Source: Anticarsia gemmatalis (lineage: Eukaryota; Arthropoda; Insecta; Lepidoptera; Erebidae). Taken from it: a stretch of DNA of 64,000 nt. The position numbers and the translations under genes were made by a program. The notes below the pieces were generated by a model. It was not told the DNA's origin. It saw only the letters and a list, made by a program, of their open reading frames with translations, and did no database searches. The stretch covers positions 19,013,001-19,077,000 of the forward strand of contig NC_134776.1 in assembly GCF_050436995.1 (NCBI RefSeq). Reading direction: 5' to 3'. How positions within the stretch are numbered: the stretch's first letter is position 1; every line of letters starts with the position of its first letter. This document shows positions 21,101 through 29,831 of this stretch, piece by piece.

Positions 21101-23357
21101 TAAAGGTCCAATACAACGTATTGCTCAGCGAGGATCAAATCGCTTCTCTCACAGTTGGCAAGTAAGTCTGAGCCCTTTCGTATACAAAGAAATACCTAGA
21201 GATACATTGTTAGCGAGCATCATCCCACTTTTTTTTAAGTTGTCTCTATTGTTACTTTTGCACATCTAATTAATATAGGAGGGAGTTCGGCCATCACGCT
21301 AGGGTTTTTTGACCCTGTTCTGACTTCCATCGGGAGGCGCCCATATAGACATGTACACGAGGACATACATACTATTACATTTCCATGGAGCCTACCTCCA
21401 GAGGCCAAAGAACGCCACTTTTTACGATCCACACTTTCTTTTGCTTCATTGGTACAGGACCACCGGTTTCCTAGAACTACGCACCTGACCTTTTTGCAGG
21501 ACATTACCGATATGATTTATATATGCCGTTCTAGGGCGTAGACAAGAAATGTTATAGGTACATAAATTGAGCATCTTCTAAACTTATCCCATTTAAATAT
21601 CTTTTCTGTTTACAGGATATCTGAATTGGAAAAAACTGTTACAGAAGTTCCTTTTGAGAATATTAAAGGTCTATCATCATTCTTCAACTACGTAGACCCA
21701 GATGAGTTGAAAGCGACCTCTGATTTGGTGCTAATGCCCACTTTAGCTAACCAAGTGAGTATAACTATAATCGGGCCGTTACAAAGGTGCAAACTACGTC
21801 ATAATCAAAATAATGAAATGAATGAGACAACAGACTCCGATAAAATGACATGACTTAGTTCGCACGTTTGAAATGGCCTTAGTTATAAACATTCAGCCAC
21901 AGCGGCATGTTTCGTTGAAAATACCAATTTATGTAGAAGCTTATTTACGGTGCCCAAGTGCGCCTTAAATACACAGTAACTTCCCTTTTCGGCGTACCGT
22001 TATCGACACGACCAGTCAGAGGTCTAGTTGCAACTACCACAACTGCGACTTCTTTAATCCAGGAAAACTCTAAGAATTACTTGACCATAATTCTTTTTAG
22101 CCCGACGTTTACACTACCGATTAGCCAAAGAGGAAGCTTAATGTCACAGTATATTATTATAATACAAATATGTATAGAAATAACTTAGGTACTTGAGATG
22201 TGAGTTTGTAACATCCTAATGCTGACTATGAACATATTTTCCAGGGTATTGAAGAATTCGACCTTAATCTGACCTACCTGTGCATAGTGCCAGGTATGGA
22301 AGGACATCATGAGCGGTTCCGTGTGCTGTGCGAGCGACTCAAGCTGCCTGCACTAGTGCTGCAGCCAGGACTTGACTTTATCAACGAATCCTTCGCTGAA
22401 ACCGCTCAAAGATATGCAAAGGTAGGAGTTAATTACATTTTAACTTGTAATACTAATTATGATCTGTTCTTATTACTAATTATGACCTACTTTTATTTTC
22501 AGGTTCTGTTGAAGCAAGCGGGAGTTAAAAAGAATTTCTATCTATTAGGATACGGAAGCGGTGTATTCATAGCTTTAGAATTAGCTGGTATTCTGGAGGA
22601 ACATGGTAAGCAAATTGTTTTACGTTTCTATTAGGTATTTAATTATTTCAATTTATTACCATAATTAGATTGTTTTTTTTTTTTGCTTTTACTTTAGAAA
22701 GCTATTGTCTTTAAGTTTGCGAGTTCATCAAATGTCTTACGTGCAAAGATTATTGAATAACATGTTTGTTTTCATTTTTAAGGATTAAACGGTACGGTAT
22801 TTTGCATCGGCCACGGGCCGGACGAATACGCCCGTGTGCTGGAAGAGCAACTATCGGAATATAAGACAGAAGATCAGCTAGCAGACGGAGTGCTGAGACA
22901 CATGTTCAGATTGATGGCGGGCGACGACACCGCGCCGCTGGACAAGGCGCTACAGAATGTGACTACATGGGACCAGAAAGTAGCTGTCTCCGTGCGGTGC
23001 CTGCTGGGGCGCGTGATGCACTCGGCGCAGTACGCGCGCGCACTCATCGAGGCAGGCCTGGCGCGCATCAAGCAAGCGCGACAGCCCACCGTCACGGTGC
23101 GTGCTCTGAATGCGCGCGTAGTGCTGATGCGTACGGCCTGTGACGTCACGCCGCAGCCCACGACAGACCTGCAGCAGTACTCGCGTCACCCGGTGGAGGT
23201 GCTCCAGCTGCGCGCGCCGCTCGGAGCCGCCACCGCCGACCTCCGCTGCGCCTCCGTCGTCAACGAACGCCTCGACCGCCACATACTGGACTACTTCGAC
23301 ACCCTGAACACCTGCGACAGCTACAATCTAAGCGCTTACTATTTTGTAAGAGAGTGA
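166..23357 (+). CDS. fatty acid synthase-like megasynthase, 36 exons, 5' end outside window, several active sites degenerate
   Basis: Exons seen: 166-369, 710-826, 1477-1655, 2425-2567, 2971-3174, 3515-3701, 4122-4284, 4680-4849, 5319-5470, 5764-5947, 6563-6711, 7267-7451, 7819-7938, 8488-8597, 9324-9514, 10046-10194, 10838-11101, 11633-11747, 12159-12404, 12850-13281, 13656-13757, 14258-14379, 14884-15034, 15580-15751, 16343-16455, 16970-17134, 17721-17890, 18728-18877, 19417-19623, 19943-20054, 20568-20703, 21008-21161, 21616-21754, 22245-22421, 22503-22605, 22783-23357. Every junction has AG/GT signals and compatible phase, with no stop or frameshift until TGA at 23355. Domain order is that of animal FASN: KS, MAT, DH, a central non-catalytic region, ER, KR, ACP, TE. 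About 2136 residues lie in the window; with the missing N-terminal part of KS the protein would be of normal FASN size. Active FASN makes palmitate from acetyl- and malonyl-CoA in the cytosol. Here most catalytic residues are replaced, so classical synthesis is unlikely. Lepidoptera carry several FAS paralogs; this looks like a divergent one. Confidence 0.9.
1228..1395 (+). repeat. MITE-like repeat, family H
   Basis: Short element in FAS-like intron 2, containing the recurring block GACACCCGCTAGAGGCGCTG followed by a TAGCCGGTTGTTGGGAGTCG tail. Related copies: 10440-10610 (-), 18440-18595, 19756-19830, 52080-52240, 52253-52375 and 57690-57830. Confidence 0.6.
1675..1910 (+). repeat. tRNA-headed SINE, family B
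   Basis: In FAS-like intron 3. The A box lies in TGGCGCAGTGGTTAAAGC and the B box is GGTTCGAATCC, followed by a body containing GTGATGAGCACGAGTATT. Related copies or fragments lie at 15930-16035 (-), 18965-19180 (-), 24855-25125 (-), 47205-47380 (+) and 48230-48310 (+). Confidence 0.75.
2098..2395 (-). repeat. tRNA-headed SINE, family A
   Basis: In FAS-like intron 3, minus orientation. Read on the minus strand it has GTGATAGCCGAATGG, then GGTTCGAACCCG, then the body with ATGTGTGTATTAGAAAT, and ends near GGGCAAGGGTCTCC (plus strand). Same family as 23668-23966, 29096-29400 and 37984-38290. Confidence 0.8.
3742..3945 (-). repeat. tRNA-headed SINE, family D, diverged
   Basis: In FAS-like intron 6. 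The plus strand shows CGTGGGGACTTTTACAAACA, GTTCCGTTTGGAAATCGAAC and a terminal tRNA-like head (ACCACTGCAACCACGGCGCA). Better preserved relatives are at 25950-26155 and 51660-51855. Confidence 0.65.
5974..6230 (-). repeat. Helitron-like non-autonomous element, 3' end degraded
   Basis: In FAS-like intron 10. It begins with the reverse complement of the GGGTCAGCTAGT type of 3' end (CCAGCTGACCCACGCAACTT) and contains the CTGCTCCTGTTGGTCGTAGC block shared with 27086-27339, 33290-33535 and 54380-54628. Confidence 0.6.
6237..6345 (+). repeat. MITE, family E (CAAACGTGCGAACTA ends)
   Basis: In FAS-like intron 10, one end truncated. The left end carries ACAAACGTGCGAACTACG and the middle has the CGAGCGAGAGACTCCGATAA block. 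Other copies: 14405-14537 (both ends), 21770-21885 and 58816-58915. Confidence 0.65.
7480..7570. repeat. foldback MITE, family F, 28 nt after FAS-like exon 12
   Basis: TTTCTGAGGTACATTT at the left is mirrored by AAATGTACCTCAGAAA at the right, so almost the whole 91 bp can fold on itself. A second copy is at 37859-37976. Confidence 0.75.
7984..8128 (+). repeat. MITE-like repeat, family I
   Basis: GGTATTAACCGGTTTAGCCG at the left and GTCGGTTTTG plus GCAGAACCGAATATGTG at the right. A second copy, 8815-8930, sits in the next intron of the same gene and shares the GTCGGTTT..TTTTTCG core. Confidence 0.55.
8153..8350 (+). repeat. Helitron-like non-autonomous element
   Basis: Starts TCTATATATATG and ends GCGCGGGTTAGCTAGT, the TC..CTAGT ends seen in lepidopteran Helitrons. 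No terminal inverted repeat. In FAS-like intron 13. Confidence 0.65.
9566..9722. repeat. short element with inverted ends
   Basis: GCGTATCTCAGTTGACAAC at the left is matched by GTTGTCCACTGAGATACG at the right with one mismatch. The interior is AT-rich and non-coding. In FAS-like intron 15. Confidence 0.6.
10205..10395 (+). repeat. Helitron-like non-autonomous element
   Basis: Starts TCTATCTATAAAATTC eleven bases after the exon 16 donor and ends TTGCCGGGTCAGCTAGT. In FAS-like intron 16. Confidence 0.65.
11633..13757 (+). other. central structural region of the FAS-like protein (pseudo-methyltransferase / pseudo-KR position)
   Basis: Exons 18-21, in-window residues about 958-1255. It begins with the CGGV-x-IANFK strand that follows DH in FASN. 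It then runs through the poorly conserved stretch that holds the inactive methyltransferase and truncated KR in animal FASN. Exon 20 (12850-13281, 144 codons) is one of the longest. No catalytic motif is expected or seen here. The assignment rests on position between DH and ER and on matching length. Confidence 0.65.
13822..13990 (+). repeat. SINE family A, 3' half only
   Basis: In FAS-like intron 21. It begins in the body (CGGTGAGGGAAAACATCGTG) and runs to GAGACCCTTGTCCAGC. The tRNA head is missing. Confidence 0.65.
14405..14537 (+). repeat. MITE, family E, both ends present
   Basis: In FAS-like intron 22. GGCCATTACAAACGTGCCAA at the left faces TTCGCACGTTTGAAATGGCT at the right, an inverted pair. 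This is the most complete copy in the window. Confidence 0.7.
15477..15524. repeat. short perfect hairpin in FAS-like intron 23
   Basis: AGTTACGTTGCAAATCT and AGATTTGCAACGTAA flank a loop of only a few bases. It sits 56 bases before exon 24. It could be a foldback remnant; nothing supports an RNA gene. Confidence 0.5.
16046..16268 (+). repeat. Helitron-like non-autonomous element
   Basis: Starts TCTATATATACATAT and ends GTTCGCCGGGTCAGCTAGT, in FAS-like intron 24. A family B SINE fragment (15930-16035, minus) abuts its left end. Confidence 0.65.
17400..17630 (+). repeat. SINE, family C
   Basis: In FAS-like intron 26. Contains TGCTTCGGAGGGCACGTAAA, CGGTCCCGGTTGTTGTCTAC and GCCATGTCAAAGGCCTCACT. 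Copies or parts recur at 7075-7145, 24160-24440, 43105-43275 and 50840-51085. Confidence 0.65.
17909..18112 (+). repeat. Helitron-like non-autonomous element
   Basis: Starts TCCATACTAATATTATAAATG and ends TCGCGGGTAGAAGCTAGT, in FAS-like intron 27. Its first 100 bases closely match the start of 33290-33535. Confidence 0.7.
18728..20703 (+). other. ketoreductase (KR) domain, shortened and lacking the catalytic Ser/Tyr
   Basis: Exons 28-31, in-window residues about 1554-1755. The Rossmann start, usually GGLGGFG, is GQGMFG, one residue shorter. GPVEGIY aligns with the GPVGGIF strand. After DLRYFAVL, where FASN has FSSVSCGRGNAGQ and then NYGFAN, this protein has NIGNRMVGKDVCAQRAS and then jumps to VVRLPEI. 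The catalytic Ser and Tyr are absent and roughly 10-15 residues are missing. Inference: no ketoreduction. Confidence 0.78.
18965..19180 (-). repeat. SINE, family B, minus orientation
   Basis: In FAS-like intron 28. AACTCACACATGGTTATCTG through to a tRNA-like head with GACCACTGCGCCAAAGGTGC at its right end. Confidence 0.65.
21008..21754 (+). other. acyl carrier protein (ACP) region, phosphopantetheine motif altered
   Basis: Exons 32-33, in-window residues about 1756-1852. LQDLGVQSHYLKVI aligns with LADLGMDSLMGVEV. The Ser that would carry 4'-phosphopantetheine is kept (codon 21070-21072), but its flanks Asp and Leu are Gln and His. The rest of the four-helix pattern is recognisable (VLLSEDQIASLT). 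Whether a phosphopantetheinyl transferase would still modify this Ser cannot be judged from sequence. Confidence 0.75.
21770..21885 (+). repeat. MITE, family E
   Basis: In FAS-like intron 33, starting 16 bases after the exon 33 donor region. Ends GGGCCGTTACAAAGGTGC and GCACGTTTGAAATGGCC are imperfect inverted copies. Confidence 0.65.
22245..23357 (+). other. thioesterase (TE) domain, nucleophile Ser and catalytic Asp replaced by Gly
   Basis: Exons 34-36, in-window residues about 1853-2136. It starts with LCIVPGMEGHHERF (usual LFLVHPIEGSTTVF). The nucleophile elbow GYSYG is GYGSG, with Gly at the Ser position (22554-22556). The LFDGSP loop with the catalytic Asp is CIGHGP. Near the end, the usual GDHRTLL His region is LDRHILD. 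Alpha/beta-hydrolase flanks (VFIALELAGILEEHG) are kept. The last exon is strongly GC-rich relative to its surroundings. Ends in TGA at 23355-23357. Confidence 0.82.
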
Positions 23358-23667
23358 TACAGTAATGTACACGGCGAAATTAGCCTACTCGACCCGATAT
23401 ACTTAGTTTTAAGAATTTGTTGGTAATTCGTTAATATAAATGTATTTATGAATGCCTATATTGTTGTTTACTTTCAACATCCTATATATATATTCTATCT
23501 ATATATCCTATATATAATCGCTGCATATTCATATGGTTCCAAGACTAAAGGTACCAGTCGTTGACTTGCCTAAGCTGATTCACAGTCAGTAACTCTTGTT
23601 CAAAATGTTTAGTTAATTGAAAATTGAATGATTTGATAAACAAATAATAAAATAAATAAATTTAACC
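23358..23667 (+). other. 3' flank / 3' UTR of the FAS-like gene
   Basis: No coding sequence. The first 60 bases after the stop (GAAATTAGCCTACTCGACCC and neighbours) recur in the inverted relic at 40694-40763, so they belonged to the ancestral transcript. No canonical AATAAA follows until 23650. AT-rich variants such as AATATAAA near 23433 are possible signals; the cleavage site is unknown. Confidence 0.5.
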
Positions 23668-23966
23668 CATTAATGTCCCACTGCTGGGCAAGGGTCTCCT
23701 CCCGTAATGAGGGAGGGGTTAGGCCTTGAGTCCACCACGCTGGCCAAGTGCGGGTTGGGGACTTTGCATGCCCTCAATAAATGTTTTAAACAAATTTTTA
23801 GGCATGCAAGGTTTCCTCACGATGTTTTCCTTCACCGTTGGAGCATGTGATAATTATTTCTAATACACACATAACTTCGAAAAGTCATTGGTGTGTTGCC
23901 TCGGGTTCGAACCTGCGACCCCTTGCGTGGGAGGTGTCAACTTATACCACTCGGCTATCACTGCTC
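23668..23966 (-). repeat. SINE, family A, nearly complete
   Basis: The minus strand begins with GCAGTGATAGCCGAGTGGTA and GGTTCGAACCCGAGG; the body ends at CCCAGCAGTGGGACATTAAT. Intact A and B boxes. It lies about 310 bases after the FAS-like stop. Confidence 0.85.
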
Positions 23967-24159
23967 AAACAAATAATATCTAACCTATTATTAAATTTAT
24001 CTACTGTTGTTTACCAGCGAAAATTACACGAATGTTTCTTTTTGCTAATAGGGAAAGCAGGTATTCATATTTCTATAAAGCAGGTATTCGTTGCAGTAGT
24101 CTATAAAAGCATACTCTTTCACGAACACGATCAGTCTGATAAACTTTGGCTGCAAACTA

Positions 24160-24440
24160 ATCTCTGCCTCTGTGGCGCGGTCGGTAGTGTATGCGACTGC
24201 CGTGCATAAGTCCGGGTTGGAACCCTGGGTCGAGCCTAAAAATTAAAAGAATTTCCTTGAGATTTTCTGTCAAGAAATGCTTAGTGAATTGCCCGGAGTG
24301 AAGCAGTTTAGGTTTTAGACTTCCATGCTTCAAACAGCACGTAAAACCGACGGTCCTGTGCGTGACCTCGCGCTGGTCGTGTCGTTTAGGCCCTCCCTAG
24401 GGCTGATGAGAGTAAGAGAATAGAGAGAGGAAATTTGCAC
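24160..24440 (+). repeat. SINE, family C, with tRNA-like head
   Basis: Starts CTGCCTCTGTGGCGCGGTCG, with B-box-like GGGTTGGAACCC. The body includes AGCACGTAAAACCGACGGTC. Further heads of this type: 1925-2050, 52640-52800 and 55640-55800. Confidence 0.65.
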
Positions 24441-24854
24441 ACACTAGGACAGTATAAACAAAGTCCTATAATATCGACTGGTTTCAATGATACGGCCGTA
24501 TTAGGGTTAGCGCAGACAGAAAGGAGCGCAGCGGAGACGATCTTATTAACGCACTTGAAAATCAACTTTATATTATTAAAATTAAATGCATAATTCCTCT
24601 CTGTCTGCGCTTACCCGTAGCCGTTTAAAAGCCAGGAGTACATTCGAGCTTCGTTTGTTATTTACAAACAGTACATACACAATACACTGTCATGTCATTG
24701 TCATATGTTGCGACAGCCGCTATCAGTTTATGGACTGTCCGACTGTCACGCTGAGCACGTACTAGTTTTACAAACTCGCAGCGTGTTTAGGCAGGAACGG
24801 AACGACAAAGTCAATCAACGTTTGGAAATTCTGCAGCATATATATTTGTTCCAA

Positions 24855-25125
24855 ATGAAGAAATAAATAAATACCATTGGACAACTCACACACGGTCATT
24901 TGATTACAAACTAGCAGAAGCAGAGCTTATACTATGATAACCAAATAACTGATAAACATACTTAAATACTTCTGAATACATACTTATTAGATAAATTGAC
25001 AACCAGGCTCAGAACAAAAACTCGTGCTATAACACAAAGATTTGTCCCGAGTAGGATTCGTACCCACCACACGCAGCTACGGTTATTGCGGCAAGGTGAC
25101 CACTTTAACCACTGCGCCAAACGTG
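24855..25125 (-). repeat. SINE, family B, minus orientation, nearly full
   Basis: AACTCACACACGGTCATTTG at the left through to GTGACCACTTTAACCACTGC, the reversed tRNA head, at the right. Confidence 0.75.
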
Positions 25126-25539
25126 CAAATATATTTTTATATGTACTTCAATAATTGGACACCAATTATCTATAAATATATTTGACACGATTGACATTCT
25201 GAAGGTCTCTTTCAACTAAATGTCAAATTAAATCCCCATACATTAAATGAAATACAAATAAATGAATCGAAAGAAATACAATATAATAGTATAATTAATA
25301 TAATCGTAGCAATTGAAGAGATAAAATATCTGCTATAAAACTGTTTGGTTACGCCTGTGTAACTGCAAAAAATACCTAAATTCTATAATTGGCCAATTTT
25401 GTTCAATTTCCATTGTCCTTTGCCTAAAATGCATTTTGTTATTTTTAGAACGTTTAGTACATAATTTATATTTACTAATGCAGCTCATAAATATCAGCAA
25501 CTGAAAGACATAAGGCGTTCAAAAGGGGTGCTGAAGAAG

Positions 25540-25760
25540 GAGTGTTTTTTCTTTTTTTTCGTCAGGAAAATGCATTACTGCATCTCCCGCCCCAGGGAGG
25601 AAAGCGGGGGTCTGTCGGGCTCTCCCGCCGGCTAGGCGTTCCGGCTGACTTGGGCATAACGACTAAAAACCTGACGGTGTTCCTTCAGCGGTCACCATAA
25701 CGTGGCCAGGACGCGGTATCAATCGGATACTCTGCGTCTGAAGAAGGAGTACTCCAACCC
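25540..25760. repeat. retroelement-like GC-rich fragment
   Basis: A GC-rich block (GCATCTCCCGCCCCAGGGAG, GGGCTCTCCCGCCGGCTAGG, CGGTCACCATAACGTGGCCA) in AT-rich surroundings. It resembles untranslated parts of lepidopteran retroelements, but I cannot name the family. Confidence 0.35.
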
Positions 25761-25949
25761 TGAAAAGAAGTTTCATACAACATCCTTCATAAATGGCATA
25801 CATAATGTCATCAGTAGTGAAATGTCGAGTGTGTGGAACTAAATTCAAAACAAATACAAGATATTTTGAAGAACAATACAATGGTGCATAAATATTGTCT
25901 TTAAGTGGTTGTGTGTGCCAAATCTGTGAGTGTCTTTTCTATCTTTCTT

Positions 25950-26155
25950 TTTAAAAAAGACAACTCCCGCACTAAGAATTGCTCTCGTGTCGCGGGGACT
26001 TTTACAAACATACAAACAAAGCACAACCAGACCCGAAACAATTATTTGTAGATCGCACAAATAATTGTTCCGTGTGGGAATCGAACCCACGACCTCCCGA
26101 CGCAATGGTAGCGGCGTGGTGACGTTAACCACTGCGCCACGGAAGCAGTGGCTTA
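25950..26155 (-). repeat. SINE, family D, with intact tRNA-like head
   Basis: On the minus strand it starts with CGTGGCGCAGTGGTTAACGT and GTGGGTTCGATTCCCACACG, good A and B boxes. It ends at the GCGGGAGTTGTC segment. The anticodon stem is not tRNA-like enough for a functional gene. Confidence 0.75.
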
Positions 26156-26162
26156 GAGACAT

Positions 26163-27085
26163 TAATTAAGAATAATCAATAGAGGTGCATAAGTGTTAAA
26201 TATGTGCAATTGTGTATGTTTGTGTGATGACTGAAAGTATGTGGTTTCCTGAAAAAACAACAAATTTTCACAAGTAAGTAATAAAATAGCTGTTACTTTA
26301 TCTTTGACGGCAATTCTAGCTTTATAGAAATATTACAATAATAAGAACAATCCGACAATTTAGAAGAGAGCCTTCGCATGGCGATTTATCTATAATATAA
26401 TTAATTATTCTGCGTATTTCTATAATACGACAGCTGCGTAACCCGTGGGTCACTGATGTACGAAATTCTACATTTTGTATACTATCGCCAATCACAAACA
26501 TTGCATACTAAATTGTTGGACTATATTATAGTTTAAATCAGTAATAAATAAGTATTGTTATAGGTAACCATACGTATATTCAATCATTCTTCTCACATAC
26601 ACAGTACGTTCGTAATTGTTTAAATAGAGCCTTAAAATTATCGATACTGAGACCGTTATTGTTCATAATATGAAAACATACTATAAGTTTTATAAAAGAA
26701 ACACCCTGAGGGTACAAACGAACTGTTACTCAAATTATATGTACATTTGAGTAAAAAAATACTGCAACGAAACCATAATTAAAATCGGTAGCTAAACAAG
26801 TGATATCGTTAACATAAGATTTAAAATTAACTACAAAATACATATAATCGTAACATTTTCAACCAAAAATTGTTACTATTTATTAATACTAAGAAATAAT
26901 AATAATTTTGTATATGGGGTAATTATTTCACGAATATTACTAACACATGAATTTATAACTCCTTGCAATATACAAATAGCAATGTACAACAAGCCACCGA
27001 TTTCGACAATGAGCTACCATAGTACGCGGTATTTAAAGTTTTTAAACTATCGCGATTTGTACACTTAATACTAAATCTATACTAA
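26163..27085. other. AT-rich intergenic sequence, no gene seen
   Basis: No open frame with splice support and no clear repeat ends on either strand. Confidence 0.5.
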
Positions 27086-27339
27086 TCTATACTAATATCA
27101 TAAAGCTGAAGAGTTTGTTTTTTTTGTTTGAACGCGCTAATCCCAGGAACTACAGGTGCGAATTGAAAAAATATTTTAATGTTGGATAGCCTATTTATAA
27201 AGGAATGCTATAGGCTATATGTATAATATCACGCTACGACCAATAGGAGCAGAGTACCAGTAAAGTGTTAGAAAAACGGGGGGGAAATATGACCATTCTC
27301 TCCTATGTTAGGCAAGCGAAGTTGCGCGGGTCAGCTAGT
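27086..27339 (+). repeat. Helitron-like non-autonomous element
   Basis: Starts TCTATACTAATATCATAAAG and ends GTTGCGCGGGTCAGCTAGT. The interior shares AGGAACTACAGGTGCGAATTG and TAGGAGCAGAGTACCAGTAA with other copies. Confidence 0.75.
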
Positions 27340-29095
27340 TGCTGAATATGTCTTAAACGCATGAGGAGACGACGCTTAGCAGCTAAATCAGTCGGTGTCA
27401 GTGACTACGAGTGAGTTAGGCTCGCTACACTAGGGTAGCCAGACGCCTGGGCTTTCCGGGTTCGTCCCGGAATTTTACGTGTTGTCTCTCGTCCAGTAAT
27501 TATACTTTCCTGTCCCGGAATGGAGAAATACTAGTTTTTTACAAAGTCACGACACTAGGTCTGTAAAAGTCAAACTAAGAACCTTTTTTTTGGTCATTCC
27601 TACTTAACATAGTCTCGGACCGTAGATCAAAACTCTTATTCCGTTAGTCGCTCCAAAAATGTCCAGCATGAATCTGGCAAACCTATGCTACATACTGATA
27701 TTCGATTTGGCACTTAATTTTTTGTTTTTTAGTATTTAGTATTTGTTCTTATAGCAGCAAAAGAAATACACCATTTGTGAAAATTACAGCTTTTCTAGCT
27801 ACTGGTAAAATGTATATTCATCGTTAAATTAAAAAAAAATCTGATCCAAACGAGAAAACTAAGCAAATGTTGCCATAACGCATTTCTTTAATAAATGGCG
27901 TTTTTGTCTTTTTTGAGCAGTTCTTATATTTCATTTATTTTCACATATCACGTTATACATAAAAAATCATTTATTTGAACAAAATAATTACCCACTTATT
28001 ATTTATACAACGATAAATAATTATATACTAATTGACTATGAAATTGTAATTAGAAACCCTTCGAAAAGTTAGTTACATGCTCGTCAGGAGAAAATTATTG
28101 CTTGTACTAGATATTTATCGATCGTGTGGTTTTTCTCTGCTGATCCCTACGAACAAAGCGTGATATTATGTATACTATGTCTTCATAACTTCATTATTCA
28201 ATACATCGCAACATAGAGTACAAAAACAAGGCATTCTCTGTAGAATTTAGTAATAAAAATGTTTTAAATACGATTTATATTTTAATAACCTAACATAAAA
28301 ATTAAATTTATTTATGGAGACACTCTTCTACATGTATACAATGGACTATAAACAAAAAATGCAAAAAAATATATCGATCAAGGCGCCAAAAAAATAATAA
28401 AGCTGTGTGTCCTTGCGATTCAGTGGTTTCTTTAAGACGCTATATCTCTTAAACTATTCTGCTCAGCCCCTTAAAACTTCATTATATTATGTAATAACAT
28501 ATAATCTTTATAATATGACTTGTTTGGTTTCCGTACTCTAATTATTACTATTATTTTTTAATTTTTACATTTGTGTCATTTTTGACTTTCAAATGTGATT
28601 TACACGTTAATTACGTAATATAAAAATAATTAAAAATCATTTATGGGGATCCCTTTACTAGAGGAACAAATGTGCAAAATTAAAAAATTCTAGAAAATAG
28701 TTCGTTCGAAACGTCAAAAAAACATCAAAGGTTATAGGCTTTGCGTTTTTGATGGTTTTTTAAAAGTCGCTTTATCTTTTTAACTATGCTGCTTAGTACC
28801 TTGATACTTAATTATATATTGTAATTACTTGTAATGTTCGTAATGCACCAAGTTTGATCTTTGTACTCGTCATCGCAATCTGGGGCATGATTTTGTGTTA
28901 CCATTTGCACAATTCACGATCCTTTCTCGATTTCGAACCAAAGCGTGTTTGTAATAGTGAGTTTTATGACCATGGTAATAATCATTATCATAATTTCATT
29001 ATAATAAAAAATATCATCCGAATATAATATTAATGACGGTTTATTAGTGTTTTTGTTAATTTAATGTAAAAATTACCGCTAATTACCCCCCCTCA
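27340..29095. other. AT-rich intergenic sequence
   Basis: Mostly low-complexity AT-rich DNA. A moderately GC-rich piece at 27390-27680 has no recognised coding potential. Two similar AT-rich stretches, 28430-28520 and 28740-28820, both pass through a TTTAAC/AACTATTCTGC-type block, suggesting an old repeat. Confidence 0.4.
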
Positions 29096-29647
29096 TAAGC
29101 CGAGTGATAGCCGAGTGGTACCTATAAGTTGGCACCTCCCACGCAAGTGGTTGTAGGTTCGAACCCAAAGCAACACACCAATGACTTTTCGAAGTTATGT
29201 GTGTATTAGAAATAATCCCTTGCTCTAACGGTGAAGGAAAACATCGTGAGGAAACCTTGCATGCGTAAAAAATATTTAATATATTTATTGAGGGCATGCA
29301 AAGTCACCCAACCCGCACTTGGTCAGCGTGGTGGACTCACGGCCTAACCCCTCCCTCGTTTAGGAGAAGACCATTGCCCAGCAGTGAGACATAACTGGGT
29401 TTAAAAATAAGATAGCAGTGGTAGTGATGCACTCATGTGCTTACTTTCATGTAAAAAAATAGTGTTAAAATCTCACCTTTCCATTATTTCCAAATGTAAG
29501 GAGACTTTCCAAGCCTATATTGATGTAGTAGCGAGGGTCTTCCCGACTCACCCTTCGTTCAGTAATGTATACGTTCCTCGCGTACTTACCGTTCACGTAC
29601 TCTACCACGGGACGCTGCAAGCTCATGTACTCGAAAGATAACTGAAA
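29096..29647 (+). repeat. 552-bp segment identical to 37984-38535
   Basis: By eye, every base from 29096 to 29647 matches 37984-38535 (constant offset 8888), same orientation. The segment holds a whole family A SINE (29096-29400), intronic sequence, and a copy of exon 2 of the DUF1091-like gene (29477-29641, minus) with its GT donor and the CAG of its acceptor. Flanks differ immediately on both sides. Confidence 0.93.
29477..29641 (-). pseudogene. orphan copy of DUF1091-like exon 2
   Basis: Same 165 bases as 38365-38529, open in phase 0 (55 codons). No copies of exons 1, 3 or 4 are recognisable near it. On the transcribed strand it lies about 7 kb downstream of the intact gene's stop. Inference: a non-functional duplicated exon, unless read by an unannotated transcript. 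Confidence 0.7.
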
Positions 29648-29735
29648 ACTATGAACGAATACTAACTAACCGAGTATGGGGTTATGCCCCACACATTTTT
29701 TACGACACCTACCCACGCGGACCTACATGGAGAAA

Positions 29736-29787
29736 TTCTTAAGCTAAGCATGAACGGGTGGAGCTCCGTTCATGCTTAGCTTAAGAA
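29736..29787. repeat. perfect 22-bp stem hairpin
   Basis: Arms 29736-29757 and 29766-29787 are exact reverse complements. One arm contains AAGCTAAGCATGAACGG. The loop is 8 bases, GTGGAGCT. Confidence 0.85.
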
Positions 29788-29831
29788 AAACATGTATACA
29801 TATCACATCATATTCCATTAATGTACACATA

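Noticed and set aside
22874..23282. Minus-strand open frames opposite the last FAS-like exon
   Set aside because: GC-rich shadow frames; the plus-strand frame continues the TE domain with correct splicing.
22783..23357. GC-rich last exon of the FAS-like gene as a horizontally transferred piece
   Set aside because: Splicing, phase and TE-domain continuity show it belongs to the gene; other coding exons in the window (r2d2-like, LanA) are also GC-rich.
166..23357. FAS-like gene as an ordinary pseudogene
   Set aside because: All 36 exons keep phase, splice sites and open frame, which neutral decay would not leave; the relic at 40694-41706 shows what decay looks like here.
26045..26155. tRNA-like sequence on the minus strand
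   Set aside because: It is the head of SINE family D, with the same body at 51660-51855; not a free-standing tRNA gene.
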